DNA from: Actinomycetota bacterium
Lineage (GTDB): Bacteria; Actinomycetota; Geothermincolia; Geothermincolales; RBG-13-55-18
Assembly (NCBI GenBank): GCA_016931915.1
Contig: JAFGDU010000088.1
Coordinates: 1-64,000, forward strand
Direction of reading: 5' to 3'
Length of the DNA: 64,000 nt
The stretch's first letter is position 1. Every line of letters starts with the position of its first letter. The notes under the pieces are model-generated. The model was given only the letters and a program-made list of their open reading frames with translations. It did not search any database and had not been told where the DNA came from. A program made the translations under genes and the position numbers. Shown in pieces: positions 51,792 to 61,318 of the stretch.

Positions 51792-53834
51792 ATGGCTGAC
51801 GAGCTGGTAACAAAGTTTAAAGATACCTATTTCGACTCAGCGGCCGGCAAGATCGCCATGGTGACCATGGACAACGGCGAGGACTACCGCAAGCCCAACA
51901 GCTTTGGCATGGGCGGCCTGGCCAGTCTCAACGAATGCCTCGATCGCGTCACGGCGGAGCCCGGAGTCAAGGCCATGATCCTCACCGGCAAGCCCTTCAT
52001 CTTCGGGGCGGGGGCCGACCTCACCCAGGTGCCGCAGTACAAGACCAGGGAGCAGGCGCTGGAGGTAGCTCTCAAGGGACACGCGGCCTTCAAGCGCATC
52101 ATCGAACTGCCCTTCCTCACCGTCGCCGCCGTCAACGGCGTCGCTCTGGGAGGGGGACTGGAGATAGCGCTGGCGTGCGACTACCGCACCATCTCCCCGG
52201 GAGCTGCGGCCGTGGGCTTCCCCGAGTGTTTCCTGGGGCTCATCCCGGGATGGGGCGGGACCACCCTGCTGCCCAAGCTGGTGGGGCCCGAGAAGGCGCT
52301 GCAGATCATCATCCACAACGCCCTCAACAACAACCGCATGATAGGCGGTAAGGCCGCCTTCGAGATGGGCATCGCCGACCGCCTCTTCGAGCCCGTCGAC
52401 CTCCTGGACAGGACCATCGAGTTCACGGTGGGACTGCTCGAGGGCACGGAGAAGGTGGAGAGGCCGGAACCCGACTGGTCCAACCTGGACGCACTGGTGG
52501 CACAGGCCAGGGCCGTGGCCGACTCCAAGGTGCACGGCAGCTCCAGGGCGCCTTACATGGCCATCGACAACATCGCGGCGGCGAAGGACAACACGGTGGA
52601 CGAGGGATTCGCCCTGGAGGACGAGGCTCTGGCGACGCTGATCCCCTCGCCGCAGATGCAGGCCGGTGCCTATGCCTTCGACCTCACCCAGCGGCGGGCC
52701 AAGAAACCGGTTGGTGTTCCCGAGGGCGCCCCCCTGCCGGTGAAGAAGGTGGGGATACTGGGCGCGGGGCTCATGGGCAGCCAGCTTGCGGTGCTCTTCC
52801 TGCGCCGCATGAAGGTGCCCGTGGTCATCAAGGACATCAAGCAGGAGTTCGTGGACAAGGGCATGGGCTACATCGAGCAGGAGATCAACCGCCAGGCCGA
52901 GAAAGGCCGCATCGATAAGGGCCAGGTCCCCTGGATCATGAACCTGGTCGAGCCGACCCTGGATTACAAGGACATGGCCGACTGCGATTTCATCATCGAG
53001 GCGGTGCTGGAGGAGATGCCCATCAAGAAGCAGGTCTACGGCGAGCTCGAGGAGTTCGTCTCCGAGACCGCCATCCTGGCGACCAATACCTCCTCCCTCT
53101 CGGTGACGGAGATGGCCTCGGACCTCAAGCATCCCGAGCGGGTAGTGGGCTTCCACTTCTTCAATCCCGTGGCGGCCATGCCCCTGCTGGAGATCATCAA
53201 GGCGGAGAAGACCGACGACCAGACGCTGATCACCGCCTTCGACGTGGGCAGGAAGCTGGGCAAGCGCTGCGTGCTGTGCAAGGACGCCCCCGCTTTTATC
53301 GTCAACCGCCTGCTCCTCCGCTCCATGGCGGAGACGGTGAAGCTGGTGGACGAGGGCAACGACTTCAAGGAAGTGGACGAGGCCCTGTGGGCCTTGGGAA
53401 CCCCCATGCCCCCCTTCACCCTACTGGCCCTGGTGGGACCGGCCATAGCCCTGCATACCGGGGAGACCCTCGCCGACGCATTCCCGGACCGCTATACCAT
53501 GAGCGACAACTTCAAGGAGCTGGTGGCGCGCAGGAAGCCGGGCGTCTACGGGCCTGACGGCGAGGTCGATCCCGAGGTGCGCGAGTTCTGGAAGCAGGCA
53601 GAACCGCCCCAGAAGATAAGCCCTCAGGAGATGCGCGATCGCGTCAGCGAGGCCCTGGCCGACGAATGCTGGCGTATGCTCGACGACGGCGTGGTGGGAG
53701 CGCCAGAGGAGATAGACATCTGTATGATCTTCGGCGCAGGCTACCCTTTCTACATGGGCGGCCTCACGCGCTACCTCGATTACGCCGGCTACTCCGAGAA
53801 GGTGAAGGGGAAGAAGTTCCACCCCGACGCCTGA
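51792..53834 (+). CDS. bifunctional enoyl-CoA hydratase / 3-hydroxyacyl-CoA dehydrogenase (FadB/FadJ-like)
   Basis: This 680-residue protein has an N-terminal crotonase domain with the two catalytic Glu: one in N-G-V-A-L-G-G-G-L-E-I-A, the other in F-P-E-C-F-L-G-L-I-P-G-W-G-G. From about residue 315 comes a 3-hydroxyacyl-CoA dehydrogenase with NAD motif G-I-L-G-A-G-L-M-G-S and catalytic His in V-V-G-F-H-F-F-N-P. Two C-terminal 3HCDH domains complete it. It carries out the middle two steps of beta-oxidation. It ends in a strong terminator. Confidence 0.96.
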   Translation: MADELVTKFKDTYFDSAAGKIAMVTMDNGEDYRKPNSFGMGGLASLNECLDRVTAEPGVKAMILTGKPFIFGAGADLTQVPQYKTREQALEVALKGHAAFKRIIELPFLTVAAVNGVALGGGLEIALACDYRTISPGAAAVGFPECFLGLIPGWGGTTLLPKLVGPEKALQIIIHNALNNNRMIGGKAAFEMGIADRLFEPVDLLDRTIEFTVGLLEGTEKVERPEPDWSNLDALVAQARAVADSKVHGSSRAPYMAIDNIAAAKDNTVDEGFALEDEALATLIPSPQMQAGAYAFDLTQRRAKKPVGVPEGAPLPVKKVGILGAGLMGSQLAVLFLRRMKVPVVIKDIKQEFVDKGMGYIEQEINRQAEKGRIDKGQVPWIMNLVEPTLDYKDMADCDFIIEAVLEEMPIKKQVYGELEEFVSETAILATNTSSLSVTEMASDLKHPERVVGFHFFNPVAAMPLLEIIKAEKTDDQTLITAFDVGRKLGKRCVLCKDAPAFIVNRLLLRSMAETVKLVDEGNDFKEVDEALWALGTPMPPFTLLALVGPAIALHTGETLADAFPDRYTMSDNFKELVARRKPGVYGPDGEVDPEVREFWKQAEPPQKISPQEMRDRVSEALADECWRMLDDGVVGAPEEIDICMIFGAGYPFYMGGLTRYLDYAGYSEKVKGKKFHPDA

Positions 53835-53853
53835 ACCGTATACGTGGAACACG

Positions 53854-53884
53854 GAGGCGGCCCTCAAAGAGGGCTGCCTCTTTG
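53854..53884 (+). terminator. Rho-independent terminator of the beta-oxidation operon
   Basis: GAGGCGGCCCTC pairs with GAGGGCTGCCTC (12 pairs, one wobble) around AAA and is followed by TTT. It begins 20 bases after the stop codon. Confidence 0.9.
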
Positions 53885-53908
53885 GCTGTTCAGAGGTGGT
53901 GAATACTT

Positions 53909-54550
53909 CTAGCTCGCGGACATGGACTCCAGGGCCTGCTCCAGGTTTTCCTTCTCGGCCTGGAATTTGTCGTGCCAGCTCTGTATCTTTTCCTCACCGT
54001 CCAGGCCGTTGGTCTGCACATAGTCGAGGAGCAGATCGCAGGAGACGATTATGGCGCTGATCCCCTCGATGTAGATTCCCATCACCTGGCCGGCGGCGAC
54101 GAACACCTGGGATCTCTCCTCGACGCTCTGTTCCGGGGCCTTCGCGAGCTCTTCCACGTAAACCGAATTGCCATCGTCCATGGTCTCGATCCCCGCGACG
54201 AGCACGTCCACGATCCCCTGCGCAGCCTCGTCCGGCTTCTCCAGTGCCTCCAGCTCCTGAAGTGAAAGCTCGTCCTTGTCGTTGCTCTTGACGAAGGATT
54301 CGGCGGCCGCGGCGGCGCTCTCGAGATCGGTGAAGCCTGACTGGTAGTAGGCCGTGAAGGCCGCCTGGCCCTCCTGCGCGATCTCGGTCTGGGACTGGTT
54401 CTCCTCGATGATGGAGAGCACGCCGTTCACGAAGTCCTGCTTGGACTGATCGCTTCCACATCCCGTTAATCCTGAAAGGGCAGCGAACATGCAGACGGCC
54501 AGCCCCGCTGTGAGGGCCAACATCAAGGATCTCTTGCTCGGACTACTCAT
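53909..54550 (-). CDS. helical lipoprotein of unknown function
   Basis: This 213-residue protein has a clear lipoprotein signal with lipobox L-T-G-C-G, and its mature part is almost entirely helical, rich in Glu, Ala and Gln ('FVNGVLSIIEENQSQTEIAQEG...'). It would sit on the outer face of the cytoplasmic membrane. No family is recognised. ATG 54550 follows GGGGAGGTAGTC; the GTG at 54610 is rejected. It is convergent with the beta-oxidation operon. Confidence 0.75.
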   Translation of the reverse strand: MSSPSKRSLMLALTAGLAVCMFAALSGLTGCGSDQSKQDFVNGVLSIIEENQSQTEIAQEGQAAFTAYYQSGFTDLESAAAAAESFVKSNDKDELSLQELEALEKPDEAAQGIVDVLVAGIETMDDGNSVYVEELAKAPEQSVEERSQVFVAAGQVMGIYIEGISAIIVSCDLLLDYVQTNGLDGEEKIQSWHDKFQAEKENLEQALESMSAS

Positions 54551-54785
54551 GACTACCTCCCCGGGATCTCCTCCATATGGCGGCGGCTCGGGTCGGAAGC
54601 CGCAGGCCACATGAGAACCACGATATGGACAAGGTCACATGTATGTTCTTCCTCGTACCGCTATTCTACTATTCGGCAAGGTACTCGATATCCCAAAGCA
54701 GGGCTGTGCCCGCAGTGCGGGCATGGTTGGGAACGCCCCGCGAACATGCGGTAGAATATCAACCGTGCCAGTGAAAGGAGCGGTT

Positions 54786-55730
54786 TTGCTTCCCGAGGAT
54801 ATCAGCCTGCACAAGGACAGGGAGACCATCTGGCCGGCATCGGCCAACGTGCTCCTCATCAGGGATAGCGACGGCGCCTGCCTGGTGGACGTGGGCTGCG
54901 GCCACGAGGATACCTACCTCCGCCTGAAGGAGTTCGTCATCGCACAAGGCCTGTTAATGACGGATATCCATACCGTGGTGCTCACCCATGCCCACCCCGA
55001 CCACATGGGGGCCATGCGCTACCTGCTGGAGGAGATCTCGCCACGCATCTTCCTCCACCCCGTGGAGATACCGCTGGCAGCGGAACCCTCGCGCCTGAAC
55101 GAAACCTTCGACATGGATCTGCCCCTGCGCTACGGCATAAACCCGTTTATGCTTGAAAACCCGGATATTCTGGAATATTTCAGCAATCTCTGCCCCATGG
55201 CCAGGGCCGACGCCACCGATTCCATCGATCCCGAAGGGGAACTCGAGCTGGGCAGGTTCGCCTTCCGGGTTATCGTGACTCCCGGCCACGCCAACGGACT
55301 CGTCTCCCTCTTCGAGCCCGATATCGGCATGCTGTTCACCGCCGATGCCGTGGGAGACGTGGTTGCCTGGTACGCTCCATCCTCCGGTGGGCTCGGCGGT
55401 TTTCTCGCGGGCCTGGACAGGCTGTCCGCGCTGCCGTCCTCGTTCCTCGTTCCCTCACATGGAAACATCAGCACCACGCCCCAGGCGGAAGTGGAGAAGA
55501 CGAGGGCGAGGCTCATGCGGCGCGAGGACAAGATCCTGGGGGAACTGGCGGGTGGGCCGGTGACATTCCCGGAGCTTTCCTCGCGCGTCTTCTCGAACCC
55601 CATGATCGCCTTCTTTCCCGGTCCCCAGATCCTCAAGTGCCATCTGGATAAGCTGGAGGCAGAGGGACGGGTCCGCTGCCGCGGTGAGGAAGACGGCTGG
55701 AGAGTCGAGCTGCTGCAGGGGAGGAAATAG
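54786..55730 (+). CDS. MBL-fold hydrolase with C-terminal winged-helix region
   Basis: This 314-residue protein contains the zinc-binding motif T-H-A-H-P-D-H-M-G, 'TPGHANGLVSLF' and a late 'VPSHGNI', typical of MBL-fold hydrolases of the RNase Z/glyoxalase II type. The last ~65 residues ('KILGELAGGPVTFPELSSRVF...LDKLEAEGRVRC') form a winged-helix-like domain, as in LACTB2-like proteins. TTG 54786 lies six bases after AAAGGAG; the longer frame to 54639 has no ribosome site. Substrate unknown. Confidence 0.85.
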   Translation: MLPEDISLHKDRETIWPASANVLLIRDSDGACLVDVGCGHEDTYLRLKEFVIAQGLLMTDIHTVVLTHAHPDHMGAMRYLLEEISPRIFLHPVEIPLAAEPSRLNETFDMDLPLRYGINPFMLENPDILEYFSNLCPMARADATDSIDPEGELELGRFAFRVIVTPGHANGLVSLFEPDIGMLFTADAVGDVVAWYAPSSGGLGGFLAGLDRLSALPSSFLVPSHGNISTTPQAEVEKTRARLMRREDKILGELAGGPVTFPELSSRVFSNPMIAFFPGPQILKCHLDKLEAEGRVRCRGEEDGWRVELLQGRK

Positions 55731-55872
55731 GTTTGACCGGGGGAATAAATGAAGTGGAGATGTCGGAGACATATTCGTGGCGGTTACATCGCGAAACATC
55801 AACTGCAGCATGATTTGTTTAGGTGACCCGCGTCGGAGAGTAATAGTATTCGTCCTTTAGGGGGTGAGGGTA

Positions 55873-56724
55873 TTGAGCGTATGTCCACAGTGCGGCCAGG
55901 AGAACAAGGAGGATGCCAGGTTCTGCGTCAAGTGCGGCGCCTCTCTGGGGGCGCCGGCCCAGGTCGAGGCACAGCCGCCTCCCGCGGCCGCACCTCCGCC
56001 GCCGCAGCCACCGGCAGCTGAAGCGGCCCCGCCCCCCCAGGCAGCCCCGGCCGCGCCCCCGCCGCCTCAGCAGGCGGCTCCGGAGATCACACCGCCCGTG
56101 CAACCCGCGCCGCCGCCCCAGGCCGCGCAACCCACGTACCAGCAGCCCGCGCAGTACGCGCAGCCCGCGCCGCCGCCCGGCACCTACGCACAGCAGCCTT
56201 ACGCCACGCCCCCCGCGGCGCCCTACCCGGCCCCTTACGCCCAGGCGCCGGCCTATGCACAGAAGACCAGGGGCGGCCTGTTCTGGATAGGCTCACTCGT
56301 CGTGCTGGTGGCCGGGATACTGATACTCGTAAGCACCTGGATGTCATGGGGCAGCGGACCGGGGGGCTTCATGTCCCTGTCCGGATGGGACTGGTTCGAC
56401 ATCGGCAAGGCCGGAGGTGCCGGCTCGGGAGAGGTGGTGAACGCGTTCTTCATCTACTCCGATGGGTACCCCATCTTCACAGGTCTCTGTTCGCTTATCC
56501 TGGGCGGATTGATAGCCCTGATCGCCGTGCTCATGCTCCTCTTCCGCAGTAGGGGCCTGGGGGGTATCGCCATCCTCTTCTCCATCTTCGCCCTGGGCAT
56601 CGCCATAACCAACCTGACCACCATCGTACGCACCGAGGGCATCTCCATGGGTGTGGGAATGTATATCTTCCTCATCTTCTCCCTGGCGGGTCTGGTCGGG
56701 GGCGGCATGTCCATGTCGGGGTGA
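55873..56724 (+). CDS. zinc-ribbon, Pro/Ala/Gln-rich, polytopic membrane protein
   Basis: This 283-residue protein begins with a zinc ribbon (C4-x2-C7 and C18-x2-C21). A roughly 100-residue Pro/Ala/Gln/Tyr-rich linker follows, then about four membrane helices (starting 'GGLFWIGSLVVLVAGILILV'). TTG 55873 follows GGGGGTGAGG; GTG 55864 is possible. The ribbon plus low-complexity linker matches the protein at 30292-30765, and the ribbon also the one at 28885-29601, so the genome has a family of such proteins. Function unknown. Confidence 0.75.
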   Translation: MSVCPQCGQENKEDARFCVKCGASLGAPAQVEAQPPPAAAPPPPQPPAAEAAPPPQAAPAAPPPPQQAAPEITPPVQPAPPPQAAQPTYQQPAQYAQPAPPPGTYAQQPYATPPAAPYPAPYAQAPAYAQKTRGGLFWIGSLVVLVAGILILVSTWMSWGSGPGGFMSLSGWDWFDIGKAGGAGSGEVVNAFFIYSDGYPIFTGLCSLILGGLIALIAVLMLLFRSRGLGGIAILFSIFALGIAITNLTTIVRTEGISMGVGMYIFLIFSLAGLVGGGMSMSG

Positions 56725-56800
56725 CGCCCCGGGGGGTTTGGCGGGCGGCCGCCGGGGGTGGTAGGATACCTTAAGCGTATCCGGTTCACGACCTGCGCAG

Positions 56801-57931
56801 GTGAATATGCACGCGAGATCAGGCAGGGCCGGCCGGAAGCGAGCATGGCTTCATCATATATTTTATGTTTCAGCCGGCTTGGCCCTGGCGGCGATGATGC
56901 TCTCCTGCGGCGTCGATGACGCCGCCGTCTACGCTGTACTGCCCTTGCCCCTCCTCGGTATAGCCGTGCTCACCAACGTCGAGGCGGGCAAGAACCGCTT
57001 CGGACGTTACAAGAAATACGGTATCCCGGATATCGTGGGCTCAGGCGGCATGGTGGTGGAGACGGAGACCATGGAGGAGATAGACGGGGCCATCGAGCGC
57101 ATCCTCTCCCACGGCGAACGCCTCATCTGCCTCAACGGCGGCGACGGCACCGTACAGCGCGCCGTGACCCACATGGTAAACAAGTACGGCGAAGGCGCGG
57201 AGAGCATCCCCATACTCTTCCCCCTGCGGGGCGGAACCATGAACCTGCTCGCCGACCACCTCAAGATAAAGGGAACGGCGCCGGAGCTGCTGCGGGCGGC
57301 CATGGACGCCACCCGCGGCTTGAACGAACCGCCCTGCGTGGAAGTACCCACCCTGCGGGTGACGCGCGAGATGGGCGGGGTGACCGAGAAAGAGTACGGT
57401 TTCTTATACGGCAACGGCGCCCTCTACCGCTTCCACCGCGTCTATTACCGCGAGACAAACGGCGGGCCGATAGCCGCCGCCGGCCTCTTCGCGAAATGCG
57501 CATTCGGGGGAGCGACCAAACGCACCCGCTACAAGGACGTCTTCGGGCTCACCCCCGCCCGCGTGACCATAGACGATTTCGAGGTACCCTCCGACATGTT
57601 CACCATCGTCCTGGCGGTCACCTTCAAGGTGGTGGTGATCACCTTCGATGCCTTCCGGGACGAGGGTGAGGGGGACTTCTACGTCCTGGCCACCAGCGTG
57701 CCCATCTTCAAGATGGCGCGTAAACTGCCCAGGCTGCTATGGGCGAAGGGCGCGGAACCCCCCTACCCCAAGGAGGAGTTCTTCAACCAGAGGGCGTCCC
57801 GCGTGGCCATGGAATGCCGCGAGGGGTACAGCCTGGACGGGGAGATATTCGAGCTGCAGGAACCCTATCACCTCAACATCGAGACCGGCCCCACCATCAG
57901 GTTCCTCGATCTCTCCGGGAGCGCACGCTGA
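56801..57931 (+). CDS. diverged diacylglycerol-kinase-family protein with N-terminal hydrophobic segment
   Basis: This 376-residue protein contains the lipid-kinase motif N-G-G-D-G-T-V-Q-R and P-L-R-G-G-T-M-N-L-L-A, then a beta-sandwich domain ending 'SLDGEIFELQEPYHLNIETGP'. Residues 20-50 form a hydrophobic stretch that may anchor it. It is a distant relative of the lipid kinase at 46235-47464, without its basic tail. The start (GTG 56801 or ATG 56807) is uncertain because the AGGTGA site is very close. Confidence 0.82.
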   Translation: MNMHARSGRAGRKRAWLHHIFYVSAGLALAAMMLSCGVDDAAVYAVLPLPLLGIAVLTNVEAGKNRFGRYKKYGIPDIVGSGGMVVETETMEEIDGAIERILSHGERLICLNGGDGTVQRAVTHMVNKYGEGAESIPILFPLRGGTMNLLADHLKIKGTAPELLRAAMDATRGLNEPPCVEVPTLRVTREMGGVTEKEYGFLYGNGALYRFHRVYYRETNGGPIAAAGLFAKCAFGGATKRTRYKDVFGLTPARVTIDDFEVPSDMFTIVLAVTFKVVVITFDAFRDEGEGDFYVLATSVPIFKMARKLPRLLWAKGAEPPYPKEEFFNQRASRVAMECREGYSLDGEIFELQEPYHLNIETGPTIRFLDLSGSAR

Positions 57932-58053
57932 ACCAGCCCGGGTATCTTCAGATTTCCTCTATTCGCGCACATACCTCTCTTGGATAGGGAACCACGCTAT
58001 AAGTCTTCTTACATCTCTCTGCAGTGCTTACGGCCGGCGGCGACGATCGCGAC

Positions 58054-59160
58054 CTAGCGGGAGAAACGCCGGCGCAGGGCACGCCGGTCGCGGCGGGCGG
58101 CGCGGCTGCCGCCCGCGCTCAACGAGGTTGTATCCAGGTCTCCCACTCCCGCCGAGAGGTCGCGCCGCTGTTTTACCTCCCGTTCCAGTATCTCCTGCAT
58201 GCGATAGCGGTAGCGTATATGGGGCGTGATCCTTTCGCCGGCGCTCTCGGCCAGGGATTCCGCGGCCACGCGCCCGCTCTCCAAGGCCAGCCGGATGCCG
58301 AATCCCCAGGGATCCAGGAGACCGGCCGCCTCCCCCGCTATGAGGGCGGAGCCGGCACCCAGGCTGTAGTGACCTGCCGCCGCCATGCGGTTGGACGCGG
58401 AGATCCGGCGCATGACATCGCCGTGCAGCCGCAAGCCGGTCCTTTCACCCAGGAGGGCGATAAGGCCGTCGAGCTCGTCTCGCCAGCCCCGGGCGGCGTC
58501 GTGGTTTACCGCCAGGCCGATGAGATCACCCTTGACGAAGAAGCGTGCGATGCCCATCCCTTTGCGCACGAGGGCGAGACCGATCCACTCCTGGTCCCAA
58601 TCCATCTCTCCCTGCGAGAGGACGAGCATGGAACGCTCCAGGTGAGTAGCGGCATAGAGGCGGTGGAATTCGGGGCGCAAGAGCCGCAGCGCCATGGATT
58701 CCGCACCGTCCGCCGCCACGAGATAGGTCGCCTCCACTTTTTCCTCCCGCCCACCCGTGATGAGCCGCGCGGTGACGTGGAAACGCTCGGCTCGGAAGTC
58801 ACCTACCTCGCATGCGTCCATGACCTCGGCCCCGCAGTGCGCGGCGAGATGGGCATCGAGGCGGGAACGCAATACCGAGATCCCGGGTCCGGAGAAGGGC
58901 AACTCGTAATCGCCGCCTCCCGCGCAGAGAAGGCGAGCGCCCCGGACGGTTTCCGGAACGTCCCGGCATGAGGCGGGGATGGGGCCGAAGGCTTCCTCCA
59001 CCAGGGAGGCGGCTTGCGGAGACAGAAAACCTCCGCACGTCTTATCGCGCGGCAGCCTCTCCCTCTCGCACAGCACCACCTTGAATCCCGCATCGCTGAG
59101 GGCCCTCGCCGCCATACAGCCGGCCGGGCCCGCTCCCATGACCATGGCGTCGTAATACAT
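58054..59160 (-). CDS. geranylgeranyl-reductase-family FAD-dependent oxidoreductase
   Basis: This 368-residue flavoprotein starts MYYDAMVMGAGPAGCMAA (FAD Rossmann), carries 'DKTCGGFLSPQA' and the second FAD motif in 'LIAGEAAGLLDPWGFGIRLALESG'. These are the marks of geranylgeranyl reductase/digeranylgeranylglycerophospholipid-reductase-like enzymes that saturate isoprenoid chains. The C-terminal tail is Arg-rich. No isoprenoid gene is adjacent, and the CrtI-like protein at 23067-24485 is the only other candidate in that field. ATG 59160 follows GAGGGGGAGC. Confidence 0.88.
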   Translation of the reverse strand: MYYDAMVMGAGPAGCMAARALSDAGFKVVLCERERLPRDKTCGGFLSPQAASLVEEAFGPIPASCRDVPETVRGARLLCAGGGDYELPFSGPGISVLRSRLDAHLAAHCGAEVMDACEVGDFRAERFHVTARLITGGREEKVEATYLVAADGAESMALRLLRPEFHRLYAATHLERSMLVLSQGEMDWDQEWIGLALVRKGMGIARFFVKGDLIGLAVNHDAARGWRDELDGLIALLGERTGLRLHGDVMRRISASNRMAAAGHYSLGAGSALIAGEAAGLLDPWGFGIRLALESGRVAAESLAESAGERITPHIRYRYRMQEILEREVKQRRDLSAGVGDLDTTSLSAGGSRAARRDRRALRRRFSR

Positions 59161-59353
59161 CGAGCTCCCCCTCGCTTTGCGTGGACTGCAATCTATTATG
59201 CCCCCAGGCCGCGCCGCCGTCATCACGGCGCGGCCGTACGCGGCTTAGCCTTCGCCTCAGGTAAGGATACAAGGGGTCCGGTCGTTGCATCGCGCCCGGA
59301 GAGCTCAAGCGCCACCTGATCCCACCCTTCGAGAAACAGAACGAGCTTTGGTC

Positions 59354-60109
59354 TTAGGGAGAGGACGGGTCGTACCTGTAGCTTTCGTACCACATCATGG
59401 GTTGATCGGGACCCTCGGTGAGCAATGTCAACAGCGCCGAGAAGACGCTCTTCAGTCCCGAGACAGCGAGTTTCTCTCGCAGGCCGGGGACCTTCAACAC
59501 GGGGGGGAACTCGCCCGGTGTCGCCTGGGGCGATGTCTTGCGTGCCTCCCGCTTCGCCAGGGGAAGTTCTATGGTGGCCCGGCAGCACGCATCCCCGCGT
59601 GAGAGCAACTCGGTGATCTCGGGGACATAGAGGTCGGGGTTGATGACGGAGAAGGTGCCCGCCTCGAAGGCCATCATCAGGCAGGTGCATACCTCGGGGC
59701 AAGCGGCGAGCTCCATCGCGGCCGGACAGTATCGCTCCTCCTTTACGGCCTTGCCCCGTGTCTCCTCCGTCCAGACGCCCCTTACGCCTACCAGCCCGTC
59801 CTCGAAGTCGAGAACGCGTCCCAGGCTGCGGGCGTCATAGGGGTCGATACGCAATTCCTCGAGGAGAATGGGCGCACGATCTACGCCGGCGCGGTAGAAG
59901 ACGAACTGCAGGGCCCGCACGCCCTTTTCGCCGAAGCGGTCGTGCAGGGCCGGCAGCAGTCTGGTCAGTCCGCTCATCATCAGGCGCATGGGGGCCTCGC
60001 GGTGCCACTTGGGGTTGAGCAGATCGCTGGGGCTGGGATGGAGAGACCTCAGCGAGAGGCCGTAGAGAATTCCGGATGCCAGCAGCAACCTCTTTGCTTT
60101 CTTGAACAA
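59354..60109 (-). CDS. ATC-hydrolase-like protein (L-2-amino-thiazoline-4-carboxylic acid hydrolase family)
   Basis: This 251-residue protein resembles the ATC hydrolase family in 'YCPAAMELAACPEVCTCLMMAF', 'VINPDLYVPEITELLSRGDACCRATIEL' and an overall helical N-terminus. The substrate in most family members is unknown, so a general hydrolase or a sensor role is equally possible. Start TTG 60109 with GGGTGAT upstream. It shares its strand with the GGR-like gene downstream, 193 bases away. Confidence 0.65.
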   Translation of the reverse strand: MFKKAKRLLLASGILYGLSLRSLHPSPSDLLNPKWHREAPMRLMMSGLTRLLPALHDRFGEKGVRALQFVFYRAGVDRAPILLEELRIDPYDARSLGRVLDFEDGLVGVRGVWTEETRGKAVKEERYCPAAMELAACPEVCTCLMMAFEAGTFSVINPDLYVPEITELLSRGDACCRATIELPLAKREARKTSPQATPGEFPPVLKVPGLREKLAVSGLKSVFSALLTLLTEGPDQPMMWYESYRYDPSSP

Positions 60110-60214
60110 GAACGATCACCCGCTTTCTTCCCTATTCCCCTCCCAGGGTTTTAGCTGCGCCATCAATATCGCGAATATCGCGCCGGGAGCCCGGGCTCCC
60201 GTCTCCGTGCCGTT

Positions 60215-61318
60215 CTATTGGGTCAGGGGGCGGTTGACGTCTATCTCCACGACCTGGCCTGAGGCGGAGTTCACGGCGAAGACTATCCCCGTTGAGTTGT
60301 ACTCCATTATGGTCAGCTCCTCGCCCTGATACATCGCGACGGTCTGCCTCTGAGGAGTCCCGAACTCCTTCAACACATCGCTTGAAGGCGAACCTATGCC
60401 CACGCCCTGTGCTGTCTTTCCCTCGTATGGAAAACGCACGCTTATGGACACCACGGTATCGAAATCACCCAGGGAATCGTTGCGATCCATGTCCTCCATG
60501 TAGACGTTCAGCTTCCAGGTGCCGTATCCGCCGGTGTAGGTGGCATATACCAGGCCTTCGGTGGTAAAGCCGGTGCTGTCCGGGCTGCCGAACTTGTTCT
60601 CGACGCCCTGGAACTCGTCCCCGATGCTTATCCCCGCCGCCGTCTGCCCGGGCACGATGGGTGCGGATGCATAGTCCCCGAAGAGGCCACCCTGGCCATC
60701 GCCAGCACCGTTAGTATCCTCTATGGGCAGAAGGCCCCCGTAGGCGGTTATCACTACGGTTATCACACCGTCACGCGGCGTTATGAGGAACTCGACGCCC
60801 TTTTCCGCGTAGGAATAGAGTTCGAGTTTTTCTCCCTCCGGCCCCCTGGTTTCGGTGATGCTCTCGCACGGCCCGAACTCGCCCTCCACATCTCCCGGCG
60901 AGCTCCCGATTCCCACTCCCCCTGAGGTCTTGCCGGCGTATGGTGTGGATATCTCGATGGCACCCACCTCGTCCTCGGCATCGAGGTAGCCGTTTCCATC
61001 GTCATACAGGGTGACCACCAGTCGCCAGGAGGCGGGGTCATTCACTTCCCCTCCCTCTATGGTCCTGCTGTAATAGGCGTAGTGATAACCTCCGTCCTTG
61101 AGGTTGCGCTCGGGGTCGCCGTGTACCTCCTGCACCGCCGAGAATGGATCGCCGATGTTCACGTCGGCCACGGAGTATCCGGGGACGATGGGGTCGCGGT
61201 CCCAGGCGGAGAGGTCCTCGCCGCCATTACCGCCGCACGAGATCGTGGTCACGGCGAGTACGGCCAGCGCCGCGACTACCAGGCAGGCAACAGCCGGCCC
61301 TCTGTTTCTCCCTTTCAT
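60215..61318 (-). CDS. lipoprotein with two copies of a beta-rich domain
   Basis: This 367-residue protein has a signal ending near I-S-C-G-G, then two homologous domains of about 150 residues. Each begins with 'VNIGDPFSAVQEVHGDP' or 'ISIGDEFQGVENKFGSP', and each has a matching Y-A-G-K-T or Y-E-G-K-T turn followed by 'GVGIGSSPGDVEGEFG' or 'GVGIGSPSSDVLKEFG'. No function is recognised. Its ATG overlaps the stop of the upstream membrane-protein gene by four bases, so translation is coupled. Confidence 0.78.
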   Translation of the reverse strand: MKGRNRGPAVACLVVAALAVLAVTTISCGGNGGEDLSAWDRDPIVPGYSVADVNIGDPFSAVQEVHGDPERNLKDGGYHYAYYSRTIEGGEVNDPASWRLVVTLYDDGNGYLDAEDEVGAIEISTPYAGKTSGGVGIGSSPGDVEGEFGPCESITETRGPEGEKLELYSYAEKGVEFLITPRDGVITVVITAYGGLLPIEDTNGAGDGQGGLFGDYASAPIVPGQTAAGISIGDEFQGVENKFGSPDSTGFTTEGLVYATYTGGYGTWKLNVYMEDMDRNDSLGDFDTVVSISVRFPYEGKTAQGVGIGSPSSDVLKEFGTPQRQTVAMYQGEELTIMEYNSTGIVFAVNSASGQVVEIDVNRPLTQ

